Assembly: GCF_016462545.1 (NCBI RefSeq)
Contig: NZ_JAEMTA010000001.1
Coordinates: forward strand, 196,668-260,667
Reading direction: 5' to 3'
Source of the DNA: Mycolicibacterium sp.
GTDB taxonomy: Bacteria > Actinomycetota > Actinomycetes > Mycobacteriales > Mycobacteriaceae
Length of the DNA stretch: 64,000 bases
Shown here: positions 47,051 through 58,601 of the stretch, piece after piece
Layout of the letters: each line of letters opens with the position of its first letter
Position numbering within the stretch: the first letter of the stretch is position 1
Program-made: the position numbers and the translations under genes
The notes under the pieces: model-generated
Told to the model about the DNA's origin: nothing
The model's input: only the letters and a program-made list of their open reading frames with translations
The model's database searches: none

Positions 47051-48133
47051 GTGCGGGTCCTGGTCGCCATGAGCGGCGGTGTCGATTCCTCCGTCGCTGC
47101 CGCGCGGATGGTCGACGAGGGTCACGACGTGGTGGGCGTACACCTCGCACTGTCGTCGGCCCCCGGCACGTTGCGCACCGGCTCTCGCGGGTGCTGCTCG
47201 AAGGAGGACGCCGGGGATGCCCGGCGCGTCGCCGACATCCTCGACATCCCCTTCTACGTGTGGGATTTCGCCGACCGCTTCAAGGAGGACGTGATCGACG
47301 ACTTCGTCGCGTCCTACGCCCGCGGTGAGACCCCCAACCCGTGTGTGCGGTGCAACGAGAAGGTCAAGTTCTCGGCGTTGTCGGAACGTGCGCTCGCGCT
47401 CGGCTTCGACGCTCTCGCCACCGGCCACTACGCCCGGCTGTCCGACGGTCGGCTGCGTCGCGCGGTCGACGTGGACAAGGACCAGTCCTACGTGCTCGGC
47501 GTACTGAACGCCCACCAACTCTCGACGGCCGTCTTCCCGATCGGCGACACCCCGAAGCCTCGGATCCGCGAGGAAGCCGCCCGTCGCGGTCTGGCCGTCG
47601 CCGACAAGCCGGACAGCCACGACATCTGCTTCATCCCGTCGGGTGACACCCAGGCGTTCCTCGGCGCGAGGATCGGCATCCGTCGCGGCGCGGTCGTCGA
47701 CTCCGGTGGCACCGTGCTGGCCGAACACGACGGCGTGCACGGTTTCACGATCGGTCAGCGCAAGGGGCTCGGCATCGCGGGACCCGGTCCGGACGGCCGC
47801 CCCAGGTACGTCACGTCGATCGACGCCGAGAGCGGCACGGTCCACGTGGGAGACGTCAGCGAACTCGACGTCTGGAATCTGGTGGGTGAGCGGCCGGTGT
47901 TCACGGGCGGCGCAACGCTGGGCGGCCCCGTCGAATGCGACGTTCAGGTGCGCGCACACGGCGGCCTCGCCCGGGCGGTGGCGGAGGTGCGCGACGGAAC
48001 GCTCGTCGCGACGCTCCGTAGTCCACTGCGCGGTGTCGCGACCGGTCAGACGATGGTGCTGTACCGGCCCGATCCCGACGGCGACGAGGTGATCGCGAGT
48101 GCGACCATCGCGGTCGCCGACGCGCAGCGCTAA
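47051..48133 (+). CDS. mnmA: tRNA-specific 2-thiouridylase MnmA
   Basis: 360 aa. PP-loop SGGVDSS (residues 9-15) activates U34 of tRNA with ATP. Catalytic Cys98 (NPCVRCN) and second Cys193 (SHDICFIP) form the persulfide relay. [12 protein letters not shown] and the C-terminal beta-barrel are intact. GTG 47051 starts 2 bp after iscS. The stop overlaps by 4 bp with the convergent lpqA gene (CTAA). Ortholog of Rv3024c. Confidence 0.97.
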   Translation: MRVLVAMSGGVDSSVAAARMVDEGHDVVGVHLALSSAPGTLRTGSRGCCSKEDAGDARRVADILDIPFYVWDFADRFKEDVIDDFVASYARGETPNPCVRCNEKVKFSALSERALALGFDALATGHYARLSDGRLRRAVDVDKDQSYVLGVLNAHQLSTAVFPIGDTPKPRIREEAARRGLAVADKPDSHDICFIPSGDTQAFLGARIGIRRGAVVDSGGTVLAEHDGVHGFTIGQRKGLGIAGPGPDGRPRYVTSIDAESGTVHVGDVSELDVWNLVGERPVFTGGATLGGPVECDVQVRAHGGLARAVAEVRDGTLVATLRSPLRGVATGQTMVLYRPDPDGDEVIASATIAVADAQR

Positions 48134-48768
48134 CCGGGGATCCGCCCGAGGATGTTGGTCATGACGATCTCGGGTACCGACGGGGGATACGCGCAGAACG
48201 TGACCTCGACGAGCACCACCGACTTCACGCGGTAGTCGCGTCCGCACTCACTGCTGGTCCGCGTGCGAACGGAGTCGTCGGTCCGCGTCCAGTCACCGAC
48301 GTACCCGGACGTCGACGCTGCGCACCGGTCGACCAGGTCGACCAGCCCGTCGAATGCGCGACGCGCGGTGGCGACGTCTCGGTAGGCTGCGGCGCCCTGG
48401 GAGATCAGGGATCCCTTGGGCGGATTCTGGTAGGTCGTCTTGTGGAACTCCTCGAGATCGGGCCCGAAGGTCTGGGTCTCGGCGAAGGTCCACGCGCACG
48501 GCGGGGGCACGCGTTTGGCGAACGCATCGATGTCGACGGGGTACTTCCCGTCCATGCTCGGGATGATGGTCAGATCGTCACCCGCACCGGTGATCGCCCG
48601 CATCTGGGATTGCTCGAGAAGGACGCCGTCGACGTCGATCGGTGATTGCGAGCGGTCGTCGATCCCTGGTGGGGACCGCACGGCACTGCCCGTGACGGTC
48701 GAGGTGCAGGCCACGGTCAGCGCGGTTGCACAGACCGCCAAGAGCAGCCTGATGGGCGGTGCGGGCAT
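48130..48768 (-). CDS. lpqA: lipoprotein LpqA with PknH-like sensor domain
   Basis: 212 aa. The signal peptide [15 protein letters not shown] gives a lipidated Cys at about residue 21. The mature domain is the PknH extracellular-type sensor: an early helix ([17 protein letters not shown]), Cys residues expected to pair ([22 protein letters not shown]) and alternating strands. Sensor-like, surface exposed, ligand unknown. Positional ortholog of Rv3016; the [10 protein letters not shown] start is used, because the longer frame overlaps the divergent gene promoter. Confidence 0.84.
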   Translation of the reverse strand: MPAPPIRLLLAVCATALTVACTSTVTGSAVRSPPGIDDRSQSPIDVDGVLLEQSQMRAITGAGDDLTIIPSMDGKYPVDIDAFAKRVPPPCAWTFAETQTFGPDLEEFHKTTYQNPPKGSLISQGAAAYRDVATARRAFDGLVDLVDRCAASTSGYVGDWTRTDDSVRTRTSSECGRDYRVKSVVLVEVTFCAYPPSVPEIVMTNILGRIPG

Positions 48769-48801
48769 GGTCGACGGTAACTCTTCGCACCGCTGATCGA
48801 A

Positions 48802-48807
48802 TAGTGT
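48802..48807 (+). promoter_or_regulatory. -10 box before the MetE-like gene
   Basis: TAGTGT ends 7 bases before GTG 48815. Confidence 0.5.
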
Positions 48808-48814
48808 TGGCCGC

Positions 48815-49825
48815 GTGAGCGTTTTCGCCGCCGCAACCGGCGTGGGATCTTGGCCCGGCACCGCGGCGCGTCAGGCCGCCGAGGTGGTGGTGGGTGAGCT
48901 TCACACGCTGACGCACCTGGTGGAGCTTCCGGGTCGCGGCGTGGGCGCCGATTTGATCGGTCGCGCCGGCGCACTGCTCGTCGGCATCGGCATCGACACG
49001 GTGCCCCGTGGGTACCGCATCGCACCGGGGCGGAGCTCCGCGGTGCGCAGGGCGGCGAGCCTGCTCGACGAGGACGTCGACGCGCTCGAAGAGGCCTGGG
49101 AACGAGCGGGTCTGCGCGGCGGCTCGCGCGCGGTCAAGGTGCAGGCGCCGGGACCGATCACGTTGGCGGCGCACCTCGAACTGGCGAACGGCCACCGCGC
49201 GATCACCGACGTGGGCGCGGTACGGGACTTGGCCGGCAGCCTCGCCGAAGGCGTGGCCCTGCATCGGGCCGAGATCGCGCGTCGGTTGGACGTGCCCGTG
49301 GTGGTGCAGTTCGACGAACCGTCACTGCCCGCCGCGCTCGCCGGGCGGCTGACCGGAGTGACGAGCTTCTCGCCGGTGCATCCGGTGGACGAGGCGGTGG
49401 CGCAGAGCCTGATCGACGAGTGCGTGGCGACCGTCGGCGGTGACGTCGCCCTGCACTGCTGTGCACCGGATCTACCGTGGAAGATGTTGCTGCGCAGCGC
49501 ATTATCCGCCGTGTCGCTGGATGCGTCGACCCTGTCCGCAGGGGATCTCGACGGCATCGGCGAGTACGTGGAGTCCGGACGCGTCGTGATGCTCGGTGCG
49601 ATCGCGGTGCAGCCGCCGGACCGTCGCCCTGCTCCGGAAGGGGTGGCGAAGGTGGTGGCGTCGATCACCGACCGGCTCGGCTTTCCCCGTGAGGTCCTGC
49701 GGGACCGGATCGGCGTCACACCCGCCTGCGGGCTGGCCGCAGCGACGCCGGAGTGGGCACGGACCGCGATCGAGTTGGCGCAGAAGGTTGCCGATGGGAT
49801 CGCCGAGGACCCGAGCGCAGCGTAG
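48815..49825 (+). CDS. MetE C-terminal/UROD-like protein (Rv3015c ortholog)
   Basis: 336 aa TIM-barrel protein related to cobalamin-independent methionine synthase and uroporphyrinogen decarboxylase. TGVGSWPG at the N-terminus, VKVQAPGPITLA, QFDEPSLPA and LHCCAPDLPW are the typical barrel motifs. The zinc ligands of MetE partly fit: the HCC of LHCCAP and the late Cys in VTPACGLAAATPEWA. No folate-binding N-terminal domain is present. The function is unknown; methyl transfer from another donor is plausible. Confidence 0.83.
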   Translation: MSVFAAATGVGSWPGTAARQAAEVVVGELHTLTHLVELPGRGVGADLIGRAGALLVGIGIDTVPRGYRIAPGRSSAVRRAASLLDEDVDALEEAWERAGLRGGSRAVKVQAPGPITLAAHLELANGHRAITDVGAVRDLAGSLAEGVALHRAEIARRLDVPVVVQFDEPSLPAALAGRLTGVTSFSPVHPVDEAVAQSLIDECVATVGGDVALHCCAPDLPWKMLLRSALSAVSLDASTLSAGDLDGIGEYVESGRVVMLGAIAVQPPDRRPAPEGVAKVVASITDRLGFPREVLRDRIGVTPACGLAAATPEWARTAIELAQKVADGIAEDPSAA

Positions 49826-49858
49826 GGTTGGCCTGCACCCAATCGGTCAGGGAGGACC

Positions 49859-50692
49859 GTGGCCACGTCGATCATTCGCCTCGCGGCCGGTGTCGGAGTC
49901 GCATTCGCCATCGTGATGGCGGGCGGACCCGGCGTCGCCGTCGCGTCGGCGGATCCGGGGTCATCAAGATCATCCTCGGACCAATCCCGCGATCGCGGTG
50001 ACCGCAAGGGCCCTCGGGGAAACCAACCCGGCGCGCGTGGTGACACCCGGCACGGAGACGCCCCAGGCGGTGGCCGTGGCCAGCGCACCGGTGACGAGCA
50101 CCCGACGACCGACACGTCAGGTCGCGGCTCACCTGCACGCACGACTCCGCAGACGTCCACGGCGACGACGACGACCGCTTCTCGGGCATCCACCGTCGCC
50201 CCGACCCAGGTGGTGGTTCCGGACGTCTCCACCGCTCCCACCGGAGGCGTGGACCGGGGTGGATCCACTCCGGGGGCCGTCGGCGAGTCGACGACGGAGA
50301 GGGTCGTGCCAGTGGTGACGTTCGGGGATGGTCGCTCCCCGGGAGTGCAGGCCCCCGAACCGTCCACCGAACCGGTTTCCACGCTGTCGATCTCCGCGCT
50401 GCCGGATCCCCCACCGGCGGTGATCGTCGTTTCCGCTCCGCCGGTGCCGTCCCCCGACGTGCCGCCCCCACCGGCACCACCGTTGCCGACGACGGACCGG
50501 GATCCGTGGTCACTGTCGGACACGCCGGTGACGTCGTTCTGGGGGACGATCCGACCGGGGTGGCCCGCCGGCGTGCTCTTCGGCCTCGCCGGGCTGCTGC
50601 TCGCGCCGATCGCCGGGGTGTGGCTCGGTCACCGCCAAGCGCGTGCGGTGAAGTCAGCCTCCCAGCTCGTCAGTCCCGAGAACGTCTGCTAG
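49859..50692 (+). CDS. secreted proline-rich protein with C-terminal membrane anchor (paralog of the 42573 protein)
   Basis: 277 aa. Signal peptide RLAAGVGVAFAIVMAGGPGVAVASAD; Ser/Asp/Arg-rich then Thr/Pro-rich low-complexity body; C-terminal helix AGVLFGLAGLLLAPIAGVWLG followed by HRQARA. This LGHRQARA ending parallels VGYRQAKA in the other Pro-rich protein, so both are probably anchored in the same way. The stop TAG overlaps the convergent FadD stop by 4 bp (CTAG). No function known. Confidence 0.72.
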   Translation: MATSIIRLAAGVGVAFAIVMAGGPGVAVASADPGSSRSSSDQSRDRGDRKGPRGNQPGARGDTRHGDAPGGGRGQRTGDEHPTTDTSGRGSPARTTPQTSTATTTTASRASTVAPTQVVVPDVSTAPTGGVDRGGSTPGAVGESTTERVVPVVTFGDGRSPGVQAPEPSTEPVSTLSISALPDPPPAVIVVSAPPVPSPDVPPPPAPPLPTTDRDPWSLSDTPVTSFWGTIRPGWPAGVLFGLAGLLLAPIAGVWLGHRQARAVKSASQLVSPENVC

Positions 50693-52299
50693 ACCGTCCG
50701 CAGATCCTTGCGCAAGATCTTGCCGGAGGCGGACTTCGGTATCGCGTCGATGAAGGCCACCTGCCGCACCTTCTTGTACGGGGCGACGTGCTCGGCCACG
50801 AACCGCATCACGTCGTCCTCGGTCAACTCCACACCGGATGCCCTGACCACGAACGCCTTTGGGATCTCCTCACCCGAGTCCGAGTCGGTGACGCCGATGA
50901 CCGCGGCGTCGATGATGCCGTCGTGAGTAAGGAGCACCGCCTCGAGTTCCGCGGGAGGAACCTGGTAGCCCTTGTACTTGATGAGCTCCTTCAACCGGTC
51001 GACGATGTAGACGCACCCCGTCGAGTCGACGCGCGCGACGTCACCCGTGTGAAGGAAGCCCTCGTCGTCCACGGTCTCGCGGGTGGCATCATCGTTGCCG
51101 AGGTAGCCGGCCATCACGTTGGGGCCCCTGAACCACAGCTCACCCGTGTCGCTGAGACCCGATGCGGGAGGATCGATCTCGGCTCCGGTGGCGGGGTCGA
51201 CGATCTTGCTGACGGCATTGGGGACCGTCCAACCGCACGAGCTCAGCGGTGCGACGGTGCCGACCAGCTCCCTGCCTCCGTCGAACGGCGCCACATGGCT
51301 GACGGGGCTCAGCTCGCTCATGCCATAGCCCTGCACGACCTCGCACCCGAGTCGTTGCTTGACGGCGCTGCCGAGCTCCTCGTCGAGCGGCGCTGCTCCG
51401 GACATGATGCCGCGCAGGCTGGACAGGTCGTACTGTTCGACGAGGGGGTGCTTGGCCAGTGCCACCGCCACCGGCGGAGCGATGAATGCGTAAGTGCACC
51501 TGTGCTCTTGGATGTTCTCCAGGAACTCCACCAGATCGAAGCTCGGCATGATGACCAGCCGTGCCCGCGCGTGCATCGCCGCGTTCAGGAGCACCGTCAT
51601 GCCGTAGATGTGGAAGAAGGGCAGCACGGCCAGAATGCGGTCGCCGGGCTGCATTCCCTGCAGCGGGCGGATCTGCGCGACGTTGGCCGTGAGATTGAGG
51701 TGGGTCAGCATCACGCCCTTGGGGTTTCCCGTGGTGCCCGAACTGTAGGGGAGCGCCGCCAGATGCGTGGCCGCGTCGAAGCTCACCTCGGGTGCCGGCA
51801 GGCCCCGACCGAGGAGATCCTCCGCATTGGGATGTCCGTCGGCGCGTTCGCCGGGACCGTCGAGCACGATGACGCGGTCGGCGGTCAGTCCGATCGAGGC
51901 GGCGCCGTCGGCGGCCTGTGTCACCAGCGGCGTCACCGTGACGAGCATGGTCGCCTTCGCGTCGGTGAGTTGCTTGGCGATGTCCTTGGCCGTGAAGAGC
52001 GCATTCAACGTGGTCGCGGTGGCGCCTGCACGCAGAATGCCGTGGAAGGCGATCGCGAACGCCGAACTGTTGGGTGCGAGCAGGCCGACGACGTCGCCGA
52101 CGCCGATACCGCGTTCGGCCAGCGCGCCGGCGAAGGCGTCGATGCGGGCGACCATGTCGCGGTACGTCGTCTCGGTGCCGGACTTGGCGTCCGCCAACGC
52201 AATGCGATCGGCATCCTCGTCGTCGAGGTCGGCGAACAGATAGTCGTAGATGCTCGTGGTGGGGATCTGGACCTGGGGGAAGGGGCTCGAGAAACTCAT
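50689..52299 (-). CDS. acyl-CoA synthetase / 4-coumarate-CoA ligase family (FadD)
   Basis: 536 aa adenylate-forming enzyme. AMP-binding motif PYSSGTTGNPKGVML, GYGMSELSPVSH, motif YLGNDDATRETVDDEGFLHTGD, and the catalytic Lys late in the chain (PKSASGKILRKDL). The closest family by layout is 4CL/fatty-acid-CoA ligase. Substrate unknown; aryl acids or medium-chain fatty acids are plausible. Start ATG 52299 gives IPTTSIYDYLF at the N-terminus. Confidence 0.92.
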   Translation of the reverse strand: MSFSSPFPQVQIPTTSIYDYLFADLDDEDADRIALADAKSGTETTYRDMVARIDAFAGALAERGIGVGDVVGLLAPNSSAFAIAFHGILRAGATATTLNALFTAKDIAKQLTDAKATMLVTVTPLVTQAADGAASIGLTADRVIVLDGPGERADGHPNAEDLLGRGLPAPEVSFDAATHLAALPYSSGTTGNPKGVMLTHLNLTANVAQIRPLQGMQPGDRILAVLPFFHIYGMTVLLNAAMHARARLVIMPSFDLVEFLENIQEHRCTYAFIAPPVAVALAKHPLVEQYDLSSLRGIMSGAAPLDEELGSAVKQRLGCEVVQGYGMSELSPVSHVAPFDGGRELVGTVAPLSSCGWTVPNAVSKIVDPATGAEIDPPASGLSDTGELWFRGPNVMAGYLGNDDATRETVDDEGFLHTGDVARVDSTGCVYIVDRLKELIKYKGYQVPPAELEAVLLTHDGIIDAAVIGVTDSDSGEEIPKAFVVRASGVELTEDDVMRFVAEHVAPYKKVRQVAFIDAIPKSASGKILRKDLRTV

Positions 52300-52336
52300 C
52301 GTGTCTCCGATCGAACCATGGCCCGGCTGGCGGTTG

Positions 52337-52771
52337 TCAACGTCCGTCGAGTTCCGCGATCAGCTTCGCGGATGCGACGAGCCGGAAGGACGCGTCGACC
52401 AGCTCCCGCACCTCGTCCCAGTCGACCTCGGCGGCGGTGAAGTCGAGGCCGAGCCAGCCGGACGCTCCGATGTAGGCCGGGTAGTAGAAGCGGGCGTCCT
52501 GCGCGAGCGCTGCACGCTCGGCGTCGTCGACCTTGACCAGCATCGAGTACGGGTAACGCACCATCTCGCCCTCGGCTGCGACGTGTCCCGGCGGACGCGT
52601 GACCTTCGAGCTACCGCCGTAGCTGGCGAACATCTTCGTCGCGAAGAACCCCGGCCTGCCATGCGACACCTTCTCGTAGGCGTCCGGAAGGGCGAGGGCG
52701 ATGGAACGCAGCTCGGCAAGCCCGGGATCGTCGTGACCGAACATGACCGGATGGGGCACGGAGCGAATCAT
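52337..52771 (-). CDS. MmcQ/YjbR-family DNA-binding-fold protein
   Basis: 144 aa. Contains LRSIALALPDAYEKVSHGRPGFFATKMFASYG and the ending ELVDASFRLVASAKLIAEL, both standard for the MmcQ/YjbR family (a CyaY-like alpha/beta fold with double-wing DNA-binding topology). The biochemical role is not known. ATG 52771 is used; ATG 52744 is also in frame. Divergent from ligA. Confidence 0.86.
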   Translation of the reverse strand: MIRSVPHPVMFGHDDPGLAELRSIALALPDAYEKVSHGRPGFFATKMFASYGGSSKVTRPPGHVAAEGEMVRYPYSMLVKVDDAERAALAQDARFYYPAYIGASGWLGLDFTAAEVDWDEVRELVDASFRLVASAKLIAELDGR

Positions 52772-52815
52772 ATCGATCGGGCTGCCGACGTCCGGACCTT
52801 GTCGGCGGGCTCGGC

Positions 52816-54900
<2,085 letters not shown>

Positions 54901-54901
54901 A

Positions 54902-55561
54902 TCAGCGCAGGATCGTCGCCACGATTCCTGAGAGGTAGCCCAGCCGCGCCACTTCGGAGGGGCGGAACGCGGGCCCGCCGGGCCGCCCGAGGATGACCGC
55001 GGTGTGATGGTCGCCGAGGGGTGCGGCAGCCAATGTGGTGTCGAAGTCGCGCCAGACCTGAGGTATCCAGTCCGCGGTGCCGTCCAGGGCCTCGGCGTGC
55101 TCGAGCGGCAGCCAGGGGGCCGATTCGGCGGCGGTCTCCGGCGCTCCGTGGCTGCCCGCGACGAGTTCCAGCCCGGAGTCATTCAGGCGCAACACCATGC
55201 ACCAACCGACCCGCAGCACCTTGGGTGCCTCGTCGGCGAGCACCTGAAGCTTGGCCTGCTTGTCGCCTGCGGCCGCGATGTGATCGATCAGCTCCAACTC
55301 GCGGTGCGCTTCGAGCAACCCGGTGTGCGGGCGGATGCTGTCGACGTAGACGCCGTTGAGCGTCTCGGCGGCCGTGATGAGCATGTCGGGCATGGCCCCG
55401 GGAGGAAGCTCGACCACGAGGTCGTCGACGGCGTAGCCGGCCGTGCGCTCGACGACGTCGAGGGACAGGATGTCGGCGCCCACGGAGCCCAGTGCCACGG
55501 CCAGGGAGCCCAGGCTGCCCGGCCGGTCCTCGAGCTCGACCCGGAGCAGATATGACGGCAC
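54902..55561 (-). CDS. ACT-domain protein (Rv3013 ortholog)
   Basis: 219 aa. The N-terminal ACT domain ([22 protein letters not shown]) is followed by a long C-terminal region whose end, [20 protein letters not shown], is conserved in mycobacteria. Probably binds an amino acid and regulates an unknown partner. GTG 55561 matches the family start; GTG 55570 and TTG 55567 are alternatives. Its stop is next to the convergent ligA stop. Confidence 0.87.
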   Translation of the reverse strand: MPSYLLRVELEDRPGSLGSLAVALGSVGADILSLDVVERTAGYAVDDLVVELPPGAMPDMLITAAETLNGVYVDSIRPHTGLLEAHRELELIDHIAAAGDKQAKLQVLADEAPKVLRVGWCMVLRLNDSGLELVAGSHGAPETAAESAPWLPLEHAEALDGTADWIPQVWRDFDTTLAAAPLGDHHTAVILGRPGGPAFRPSEVARLGYLSGIVATILR

Positions 55562-55660
55562 GGGCAACACTGTTTCATGCGCAGTAGGGCCGCAGCGACT
55601 CGGAAACCCATGCGTTCGTCCCCAGCAGCACTCGCGCGCGGCGCCGATCGCCGCAGTGAC

Positions 55661-55666
55661 TAGGCT
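55661..55666 (+). promoter_or_regulatory. -10 box before gatC
   Basis: TAGGCT ends 8 bases before GTG 55675 and only 2 before GTG 55669, which supports 55675 as the gatC start. Confidence 0.5.
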
Positions 55667-55674
55667 TCGTGGTC

Positions 55675-55974
55675 GTGTCGCAGATCTCGCGGGACGACGT
55701 CGCCCACCTGGCACGTCTGGCCCGGCTCACCCTCACCGATGGCGAACTGGACAGCTTCGCCGGCCAACTCGATGCCATCCTGGAGCACGTCGGTGCGATC
55801 CAGGCCGTCGACGTCACCGGCGTCGAGGCCACCGACAATCCACTGAAGGACGTCAACGTCACGCGACCCGACGCCGTAGCGCCCAGCTTGACGCAGGAGC
55901 AGGCGCTGGCCGCCGCACCGAACGCCGTCGACGGCCGCTTCGCCGTGCCGCGGATTCTGGGAGAGGCCGAATGA
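55675..55974 (+). CDS. gatC: Asp-tRNA(Asn)/Glu-tRNA(Gln) amidotransferase subunit C
   Basis: 99 aa. Sequence starts [23 protein letters not shown], and the Pro-rich end [20 protein letters not shown] is conserved. GatC tethers GatA to GatB so that misacylated Glu-tRNA(Gln) and Asp-tRNA(Asn) are amidated. The start is chosen at GTG 55675 (a leaderless -10 box supports it). The TGA overlaps the gatA ATG (ATGA). Ortholog of Rv3012c. Confidence 0.96.
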   Translation: MSQISRDDVAHLARLARLTLTDGELDSFAGQLDAILEHVGAIQAVDVTGVEATDNPLKDVNVTRPDAVAPSLTQEQALAAAPNAVDGRFAVPRILGEAE

Positions 55975-57458
55975 GCAGCGACCTCATTCGTCTCGACGCG
56001 GCGACGCTGGGCGCCAAGATCGCGGCCAAGGACGTCAGTTCGACCGAGGTGACCCAGGCGCACCTCGACCAGATCGCCGCCACCGACGATCGTTACCACG
56101 CGTTTCTGCACGTCGCGGGGGACGCGGCGCTGGCCGAGGCGGGCCGGATCGATGCGGCGGTGGCTGCAGGGGAGACGCTGCCGTCGCCCCTGGCGGGCGT
56201 GCCGCTGGCGCTCAAGGACGTCTTCACCACCGTCGACATGCCGACGACGTGCGGCTCCAAGATTCTCGAGGGCTGGCGTTCGCCGTACGACGCGACGGTG
56301 ACCGCGCGACTGCGCGCGGCGGGCATACCGATCCTGGGCAAGACCAACATGGACGAGTTCGCGATGGGCAGCTCCACGGAGAACTCCGCCTACGGACCGA
56401 CCCGCAACCCGTGGGACGTCGAGCGGGTGCCCGGTGGCTCGGGTGGAGGTAGTGCCGCGGCGCTCGCCGCCTTCCAGGCCCCGCTTGCCATGGGTTCGGA
56501 CACCGGTGGCTCGATCCGCCAGCCCGCGGCACTGACGGCAACGGTCGGCGTCAAGCCCACGTACGGAACCGTGTCGCGCTACGGCCTCATCGCGTGCGCG
56601 TCATCCCTGGATCAGGGTGGGCCGTGCGCGCGCACGGTGCTCGACACCGCCCTGCTGCACCAGGTCATCGCGGGGCACGACCCGCGCGACTCGACATCGG
56701 TGGACGCGCCGGTGCCCGACGTGGTCGCCGCTGCGAAGGCGGGTGCCGTGGGTGATCTCACAGGTGTACGGGTGGGCGTGGTCAAGCAGCTGCGCAGTGG
56801 TGCGGGCTACCAGTCGGGGGTGTTGGCGTCGTTCAACGCCGCCGTCGAGCAGCTCACCGCACTCGGCGCGGAGGTCACCGAGGTCGACTGCCCGAACTTC
56901 GACCATTCGATGGCTGCCTACTACCTGATTCTGCCGTCGGAGGTGTCGAGCAACCTCGCGCGTTTCGACGCCATGCGCTACGGCCTGCGGGTCGGCGACG
57001 ACGGCACCCACAGCGCCGAAGAGGTGATGGCACTGACGCGGGCCGCGGGATTTGGCCCAGAAGTCAAGCGCCGCATCATGATTGGTACCTACGCCCTGTC
57101 GGCGGGCTATTACGACGCGTACTACAACCAGGCGCAGAAGGTGCGGACGCTGATCGCTCGGGATCTCGAGCGGGCCTATCAGAGCGTCGACGTGCTGGTG
57201 TCGCCGGCCACCCCGTCCACGGCGTTCCGCCTGGGGGAGAAGGTCGACGACCCGCTCGCGATGTACCTCTTCGACCTCTGCACGCTGCCGCTGAACCTGG
57301 CCGGGCACTGCGGGATGTCGGTGCCCTCGGGCCTGTCGCAGGATGACCAATTGCCGGTCGGCCTGCAGATCATGGCCCCCGCACTCGCCGACGACAGGCT
57401 CTACCGCGTGGGCGCTGCGTACGAAGCGGCTCGCGGTCCGCTGCCGACCGCGATCTGA
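55971..57458 (+). CDS. gatA: Asp-tRNA(Asn)/Glu-tRNA(Gln) amidotransferase subunit A
   Basis: 495 aa amidase-signature enzyme that releases ammonia from glutamine. Catalytic triad: Lys82 (ALKDVF), cis-Ser in [10 protein letters not shown] (about 157) and nucleophile Ser181 ([10 protein letters not shown]). C-terminal [16 protein letters not shown] is typical. pfkA, 17 bp downstream, separates gatA from gatB, as in M. tuberculosis. Confidence 0.97.
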   Translation: MSSDLIRLDAATLGAKIAAKDVSSTEVTQAHLDQIAATDDRYHAFLHVAGDAALAEAGRIDAAVAAGETLPSPLAGVPLALKDVFTTVDMPTTCGSKILEGWRSPYDATVTARLRAAGIPILGKTNMDEFAMGSSTENSAYGPTRNPWDVERVPGGSGGGSAAALAAFQAPLAMGSDTGGSIRQPAALTATVGVKPTYGTVSRYGLIACASSLDQGGPCARTVLDTALLHQVIAGHDPRDSTSVDAPVPDVVAAAKAGAVGDLTGVRVGVVKQLRSGAGYQSGVLASFNAAVEQLTALGAEVTEVDCPNFDHSMAAYYLILPSEVSSNLARFDAMRYGLRVGDDGTHSAEEVMALTRAAGFGPEVKRRIMIGTYALSAGYYDAYYNQAQKVRTLIARDLERAYQSVDVLVSPATPSTAFRLGEKVDDPLAMYLFDLCTLPLNLAGHCGMSVPSGLSQDDQLPVGLQIMAPALADDRLYRVGAAYEAARGPLPTAI

Positions 57459-57475
57459 CGGGGGAAGATAGTCGC

Positions 57476-58507
57476 ATGCGGATTGGAGTTCTCACCGGCG
57501 GCGGCGACTGTCCCGGCCTGAATGCGGTCATCAGGGCTGTGGTGCGCACCAGTGATGCGCGCTATGGCTCGTCGGTGGTGGGCTTCCTCGACGGCTGGCG
57601 GGGCCTGCTGGAGGACCGGCGCGTTCAGTTGAAGAACGACGACCGCAACGACCGGCTGCTCGCCAAGGGCGGGACCATGCTGGGTACTGCGCGGGTCAAC
57701 CCGGAGAAGCTGCGCGCCGGCCTCGACCAGATCAAGCAGACGCTCGAGGACAACGGCATCGACGTGCTGATCCCCATCGGCGGCGAAGGCACGCTGACGG
57801 CGGCGCACTGGCTGTCCGAGGAGAACGTGCCGGTGGTCGGGGTGCCCAAGACCATCGACAACGACATCGACTGCACCGACGTCACGTTCGGCTTCGACAC
57901 CGCACTGACCGTCGCCACCGAGGCCATCGACCGGCTCCACAGCACCGCGGAGTCTCACCAGCGGGTCATGCTCGTCGAGGTGATGGGCAGGCATGCCGGA
58001 TGGATCGCGTTGAGCGCGGGCATGGCCTCCGGTGCCCACATGACGTTGATCCCCGAGCAGCCCTTCGACGTCGAGGAAGTCTGCCGCCTGGTGAAGTCGC
58101 GCTTTCAGCGCGGAGACTCACACTTCATCTGCGTGGTCGCCGAGGGCGCGAAGCCCGCCGAGGGCTCGATGCAGTTGCGTGACGGTGGCATCGACGAGTT
58201 CGGCCATCAGCGTTTCACCGGGGTGGCCCAGCAGCTCGCCGTCGAGATCGAGAAGCGGATGAAGAAGGAAGTGCGCACCACGGTGCTCGGACACGTGCAG
58301 CGCGGTGGTACGCCGACGCCGTATGACCGGGTGCTGGCCACCCGCTTCGGGGTGAATGCCGCCGATGCCGCGCATGCGGGCGAATACGGAATGATGGTGT
58401 CGCTGCGCGGCCAGGACATCGGCCGGGTCGCTCTGGCCGATGCGGTCAAGCAACTCAAGCTGGTGCCGCAGAGTCGCTACGACGACGCCGCCGAGTTCTT
58501 CGGCTGA
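57476..58507 (+). CDS. pfkA: 6-phosphofructokinase PfkA
   Basis: 343 aa, glycolytic kinase. [10 protein letters not shown] at the N-terminus, [13 protein letters not shown] at the position that decides the phosphate donor (Gly, not the Asp of PPi-dependent enzymes, so ATP is expected) and catalytic [19 protein letters not shown] and [11 protein letters not shown] complete the active site. ATG 57476 fits. Ortholog of Rv3010c. Confidence 0.96.
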   Translation: MRIGVLTGGGDCPGLNAVIRAVVRTSDARYGSSVVGFLDGWRGLLEDRRVQLKNDDRNDRLLAKGGTMLGTARVNPEKLRAGLDQIKQTLEDNGIDVLIPIGGEGTLTAAHWLSEENVPVVGVPKTIDNDIDCTDVTFGFDTALTVATEAIDRLHSTAESHQRVMLVEVMGRHAGWIALSAGMASGAHMTLIPEQPFDVEEVCRLVKSRFQRGDSHFICVVAEGAKPAEGSMQLRDGGIDEFGHQRFTGVAQQLAVEIEKRMKKEVRTTVLGHVQRGGTPTPYDRVLATRFGVNAADAAHAGEYGMMVSLRGQDIGRVALADAVKQLKLVPQSRYDDAAEFFG

Positions 58508-58589
58508 GGTCGACGGCCTCGAGCCGGCGGGGAGATCGCGAGATCGGCCGCGAACGCGATCTGGCAGCAGGCTCGGTGCGGCGGCTCAC

Positions 58590-58595
58590 TAGGAT
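58590..58595 (+). promoter_or_regulatory. -10 box before gatB
   Basis: TAGGAT ends 6 bases before ATG 58602; leaderless spacing. gatB therefore has its own promoter downstream of pfkA. Confidence 0.5.
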
Positions 58596-58601
58596 TGACG
58601 C

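Noticed and set aside
46550..48247. Long minus-strand frame opposite iscS and mnmA
   Set aside because: Shadow of two well-supported genes; no motif found.
48901..50523. Long minus-strand frame opposite the MetE-like and Pro-rich genes
   Set aside because: Ser/Pro/Gly-rich translation without start signals or motifs; plus-strand genes explain the region.
50506..52440. Long plus-strand open frame opposite the FadD gene
   Set aside because: Mirror frame of the acyl-CoA ligase; Asp/Gln/His/Arg-rich translation with no domain.
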